Source: an uncultured Candidatus Melainabacteria bacterium | GTDB lineage: Bacteria > Cyanobacteriota > Vampirovibrionia > Gastranaerophilales > Gastranaerophilaceae | Direction of reading: 5' to 3' | Assembly (NCBI GenBank): GCA_934718275.1 | Contig: CAKUZD010000009.1 | Span: forward strand, 1-54,275 | DNA: 54,275 nucleotides | Part shown: piece after piece, positions 52,095 to 54,275 of the stretch | How the letters are laid out: each line of letters starts with the position of its first letter | Numbering within the stretch: the stretch's first letter is position 1 | The notes under the pieces: model-generated | The model's input: only the letters and a program-made list of their open reading frames with translations | What the model was told of the DNA's origin: nothing | Databases searched by the model: none | Position numbers and translations under genes: made by a program

Positions 52095-52538
52095 ATGAAT
52101 GATAACGATATTAATAAAAAACTTGATGATTTAATGGCTGTTATTATAGACAATAACATTGAGAGTTATGGTAGAGCAAAAATTGAAAATGAATTAAATG
52201 AGATTTTGAAAATAAAGCCAAATGATTCTGTTGCTTTGTATATATATGGTTGTTATTATGAAAAAATTAAAGAATATCAGAAAGCATTGGATTGTTATGA
52301 AAAAATTATTCAATATGAAACTGACAAAGATAAGATTGAAGCTGCTAAAGAAAGCATAGAAGATTGCAAAGAATTAATGAAATTGCAAGAGGAGGAAGAT
52401 GATAACTCTCAAAATTGTAGTGATTGTGAATACTCTAACTCGTTTTATAAGTTATTAGGGAAGCTTTCACCGATATCTCTTTTTGCTGTAAAAATAATTA
52501 TCCTTGTGATATTAATTTTATTCTTTTTTAAATTTTAG
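52095..52538 (+). CDS. TPR-like protein with C-terminal membrane anchor, 147 aa
   Basis: The N-terminal helical region (about 1-95) has a TPR-like pair (NDSVALYIYGCYYEKIKEYQ). An acidic linker with CSDCEYS follows, then a C-terminal helix (about 125-146, SLFAVKIIILVILILFFF) typical of tail-anchored proteins. AAAGGAATTTAATT lies before ATG and overlaps the end of the previous gene. It may act with the 82-aa membrane protein. Confidence 0.75.
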   Translation: MNDNDINKKLDDLMAVIIDNNIESYGRAKIENELNEILKIKPNDSVALYIYGCYYEKIKEYQKALDCYEKIIQYETDKDKIEAAKESIEDCKELMKLQEEEDDNSQNCSDCEYSNSFYKLLGKLSPISLFAVKIIILVILILFFFKF

Positions 52539-52569
52539 GTGTGCACGAAATTATACTGTGATACAAAAT

Positions 52570-52597
52570 AAAAAAGACCCATTACGGGTCTTTTTTA
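52570..52597. terminator. Rho-independent terminator T1
   Basis: GACCC-ATTAC-GGGTC flanked by AAAAAA and TTTTTT; bidirectional. Ends the 51844-52538 operon. Part of a direct repeat of about 48 bp with T2. Confidence 0.9.
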
Positions 52598-52599
52598 TT

Positions 52600-52610
52600 T
52601 GCCGAAGGCC
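52600..52610. repeat. Partial copy of the tRNA-Leu 3' end
   Basis: TGCCGAAGGCC followed by ACT: the end of the acceptor arm and part of the T-stem of tRNA-Leu(CAA), directly beside terminator T1. 52611-52722 then holds hairpins (AACTGAC-taaat-GTCAGTT) but no gene. Confidence 0.55.
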
Positions 52611-52726
52611 ACTCTGCCGAAACGGAACTGACTAAATGTCAGTTTCGTAGAGAGGAAAGAACCGTGCGAATGCGCTAGCATTTATGCCGGAAAGAGTCCA
52701 ATAATAATTAATATAAAAAACAAAAT

Positions 52727-52753
52727 AAAAAAGACCCATTAAGGGTCTTTTTT
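52727..52753. terminator. Rho-independent terminator T2
   Basis: GACCC-ATTAA-GGGTC flanked by AAAAAA/TTTTTT, one base different from T1. Confidence 0.9.
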
Positions 52754-52756
52754 ATT

Positions 52757-52895
52757 TGCCGAAGGCCGGACTGTCTTGTTCGGTGGCGTTTAACGGGTCT
52801 ACGTGTTTAGCAAATATTCTAATCTTGAATAATAGCCAAACACTTCGCCCTCAGCCACCTCACGCTCGAACCTAAAACAAAGCTTTGCTTTGTGG
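52757..52895 (-). ncRNA. Structured, tRNA-like RNA or tRNA-Leu remnant
   Basis: The first 16 nt (TGCCGAAGGCCGGACT) are identical to the end of the real tRNA-Leu gene at 52943. The rest forms nested stems: GTTCG/CGAAC, GGTGGC/GCCACC, GTGTTTAGC/GCCAAACAC, TATTC/GAATA, plus ACAAAGC/GCTTTGT. Downstream on the minus strand is terminator T2. It has no canonical T-loop. Region 52539-53177 has no protein gene. It could be a decayed tRNA or an independent RNA. Confidence 0.35.
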
Positions 52896-52913
52896 TTCTC
52901 GTCCGTCCTAAAT

Positions 52914-52938
52914 AAAAAGAACCCCTTTCGGAGTTCTC
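52914..52938 (-). terminator. Terminator T3, downstream of tRNA-Leu
   Basis: On the minus strand AGAACTCC-GAAA-GGGGTTCT followed by TTTT; it immediately follows the tRNA 3' end. Confidence 0.75.
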
Positions 52939-52942
52939 TATA

Positions 52943-53026
52943 TGCCGAAGGCCGGACTCGAACCGGCACGTGGTTGCCCACACAAGATTTTGAGTCTAGC
53001 ACGTCTACCAATTTCATCACTTCGGC
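52943..53026 (-). tRNA. tRNA-Leu (anticodon CAA)
   Basis: 84 nt. Acceptor GCCGAAG/CTTCGGC, D-loop TTGGTAGA, anticodon loop CTCAAAA (CAA), a long variable arm GTGG-GCAA-CCAC typical of class II tRNAs, T-arm GCCGG-TTCGAGT-CCGGC, discriminator A; CCA is not encoded. One mismatch (T-T) in the anticodon stem. Its 16-nt 3' end is duplicated at 52757-52772 and partly at 52600-52610. Confidence 0.95.
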
Positions 53027-53129
53027 TTATATTAAATTGTCATATCTATATGATACCAAAAACATTTTAAATTTCAAATAAAATTTTAAAATTTTTTTTA
53101 ATTAGTAAATTTTCTAAAATATTGTATGA

Positions 53130-53157
53130 TTGATTTCTTTCAAAACCTTTGTAAAAT
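53130..53157 (+). promoter_or_regulatory. Promoter of the 53178 gene
   Basis: TTGATT (53130-53135), 16-bp spacer, TAAAAT (53152-53157). Confidence 0.6.
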
Positions 53158-53177
53158 CTTAGTAAGGGTGAGGTTTT

Positions 53178-53960
53178 ATGAGAAAAATATTTATACTTTT
53201 TACAATTTTATTATTAATTTCTTCTGCTGTAAATTCTGCTGTTATGGAAGGTGGAGTTATGAAAACAGGCATGGGAAACTCAAAAAGAATTGTTGATAGT
53301 GACACTAACATGCCGGTTGCCGGGGCAAAGGTTATTTTACCAAAATTGGATTACATTACTGTTACTGATAATAACGGAGCTTTTAAATTAAATGCAAATG
53401 TAAAGTCTCCAACAATAATGTCGGTACAAAAGGATGGTTATAGACCGTTTTCATTGACTATTGATGAAAAAATAGCTGCAAAACCGATAGTGGTTGGAAT
53501 TGAAAAGAGTAACGTACAAGATGTTGTAATTTCTTCTGAAATGTTTCATTTAGGAGATGACAACTATTCTGAAAATTCTGCAAATTCAGGTGAATTTAAA
53601 GGAAAATCAATTGGCCCATTTTTTACAAAGACATTTATGATTGCGGCTAACGCATTAACAAAACAAAACTATCTGGTAATTGGTTCTATTATTGGGATAG
53701 ATACTTTCATGGCAAAAACAATGAAACAAAATTCTGTAATTCAGGCATTTTCCAGTCCTCCGGAAATATTTTTTAATGGAACCAAAATTGCGGAAATTCA
53801 GCTTAATGGAGATGGGCAACGAATAAAAATCCCTAATCATTTGCTTAAAATTGGGCAAATGAATGAAATAACAGTTCATACAGGTAGAAATTTGAGGCAA
53901 ACTGCATATATTGATTATGATGATATTGAATTTATGAATTTGTATATAAAATCAGAGTAA
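53178..53960 (+). CDS. Secreted carboxypeptidase-regulatory-like domain protein, 260 aa
   Basis: Signal peptide MRKIFILFTILLLISSAVNS. An Ig-like carboxypeptidase regulatory-like fold (about 38-108) with VDSDTNMPVAGAKVILPK and ITVTDNNGAFKLN is followed by an unrecognised region and a C-terminal beta-rich part (about 190-258, PPEIFFNGTKIAEIQLNGDG). AAGGGTGAGG precedes ATG. Probably an envelope or surface protein. Followed by a terminator-like hairpin that better serves the opposite strand. Confidence 0.8.
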   Translation: MRKIFILFTILLLISSAVNSAVMEGGVMKTGMGNSKRIVDSDTNMPVAGAKVILPKLDYITVTDNNGAFKLNANVKSPTIMSVQKDGYRPFSLTIDEKIAAKPIVVGIEKSNVQDVVISSEMFHLGDDNYSENSANSGEFKGKSIGPFFTKTFMIAANALTKQNYLVIGSIIGIDTFMAKTMKQNSVIQAFSSPPEIFFNGTKIAEIQLNGDGQRIKIPNHLLKIGQMNEITVHTGRNLRQTAYIDYDDIEFMNLYIKSE

Positions 53961-53969
53961 ACATAATAA

Positions 53970-53994
53970 AAAACGACTTTTGAAAAAAAGTCGT
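53970..53994 (-). terminator. Rho-independent terminator
   Basis: ACGACTTTT pairs with AAAAGTCGT; the minus strand has six T after the stem, so it ends a transcript coming from the right edge. Confidence 0.7.
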
Positions 53995-54026
53995 AAGTTA
54001 ATTAAGGAAACAAAATATATTTTATT

Positions 54027-54140
54027 TGAAAAGTGAAAAGTGAGAAGTGAAAAGACCTTTACGCTCGCTTTCGCTCAGATATAAAATTTTAACTTTGTGC
54101 GAAGCACTGAAACGAACTTTTCACGTTTCACTTCTCACTT
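54027..54140. repeat. Inverted TTTCACT-type repeat pair
   Basis: AAAAGTGAAAAGTGAGAAGT (about 54031) and its inverse CTTTTCACGTTTCACTTCTC (about 54116) flank about 60 bp that include GCTCGCTTTCGCTCAG. Same 7-bp units as at 331-348 and 4571-4602. No gene. Confidence 0.6.
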
Positions 54141-54149
54141 GGCTAGCTC

Positions 54150-54275
54150 CTAGCCGAAAGTTTTGAAAGTAGATTCTGTGTTCTTTTCAATAACCTTCGT
54201 TACAGCATCCATTTCAGTTTGTATTGCATCTTGTTCAGTGTCTAATTGTTTCAAACGTAACTCAAGGTTTTTATC
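54150..54275 (-). CDS. C-terminal end of a coiled-coil protein (cut by the window edge)
   Basis: 41 codons plus TAG at 54150-54152; the gene continues beyond the window. The visible end reads ELRLKQLDTEQDAIQTEMDA and VTKVIEKNTESTFKTFG, a heptad-patterned helix followed by a short FKTFG tail. I cannot name the family; such ends are common in filament or surface proteins of this kind of genome (impression only). No membrane helix in the visible part. Confidence 0.6.
   Translation of the reverse strand, partial: DKNLELRLKQLDTEQDAIQTEMDAVTKVIEKNTESTFKTFG

Noticed and set aside
52611..52722. RNase P RNA or SRP RNA (because of GAGGAAAG)
   Set aside because: The surrounding conserved segments of both RNAs are missing and the stretch is too short.
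52799..53020. Minus-strand frame of 73 codons across tRNA-Leu
   Set aside because: It lies over the tRNA gene and terminator T3, so it cannot be a normal gene.
52890..53081. Plus-strand frame opposite tRNA-Leu
   Set aside because: Its text (AEGRTRTGTWLPTQDFESSTS) is a typical tRNA antisense artefact.

Overview
The window is AT-rich, gene-dense bacterial DNA from a Gram-negative lineage. It carries genes for lipid A and LPS (lpxI, lpxB, an OstA/LptD-like protein, a heptose-7-phosphate kinase, an O-antigen ligase family protein), two GFTLAE-type prepilins, a DUF4330 protein and an IctB-like Wzy_C protein of the type common in Cyanobacteria. It also holds many lineage-restricted proteins with a short polar N-terminus followed by one membrane helix. 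Together these suggest a non-photosynthetic gut cyanobacterial relative (Melainabacteria/Vampirovibrionia, Gastranaerophilales-like). That placement is inference from gene content and style; there is no rRNA here.

Layout. 1-432: duplicated intergenic repeat, then cysK. 1.4-2.8 kb: a lineage-specific protein behind a pentanucleotide microsatellite. 2.8-4.9 kb: groES-groEL (minus). 5.0-9.8 kb: peptide ABC transporter binding protein plus two permeases (no ATPases), then an MgtC-like protein. 9.8-13.2 kb: a 1132-residue membrane protein built from a triplicated module. 13.2-14.7 kb: LuxR-type response regulator and soluble histidine kinase. 14.9-21.2 kb: rmuC, an XRE regulator, a prepilin, pyrF, a frameshifted comEC and a small membrane protein. 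21.2-26.1 kb: GHL10-type glycosidase, small secreted protein, ispG, phosphodiesterase, small FxG protein. 26.2-30.4 kb: sugar/LPS operon. 30.5-31.5 kb: two small proteins and a candidate small RNA. 31.6-34.5 kb: AAA-TPR protein and rsmG. 34.6-40.7 kb: envelope cluster (M23 factor, LptD-like, aldolase, lpxI, lpxB). 40.8-47.9 kb: membrane protein, dGTPase, cysteine-rich prepilin, WecG-type glycosyltransferase, transketolase N-half, YhcH, membrane protein. 48.0-52.5 kb: uridine-kinase-like protein, a His/Cys protein resembling clan CD peptidases, a predicted membrane-tethered ADP-ribosyltransferase and a two-gene operon. 52.5-54.3 kb: tRNA-Leu(CAA) with repeated copies of its 3' end and terminators, a secreted protein, and the tail of a coiled-coil protein.

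Most notable are: (i) the probable ADP-ribosyltransferase next to a His/Cys peptidase-like protein, both lying behind perfect palindromes; (ii) upstream boxes shared between distant lineage-specific genes (13.2, 49.0 and 49.9 kb; and separately 26.1 and 47.9 kb), which look like a regulon; (iii) a candidate small RNA at 31.3-31.5 kb with a consensus promoter and terminator; (iv) the triplicated giant membrane protein; (v) a comEC frameshift; (vi) several genes without a Shine-Dalgarno whose -10 hexamer lies 6-7 nt before ATG, consistent with leaderless mRNAs. All calls were made by eye; no database search was run.
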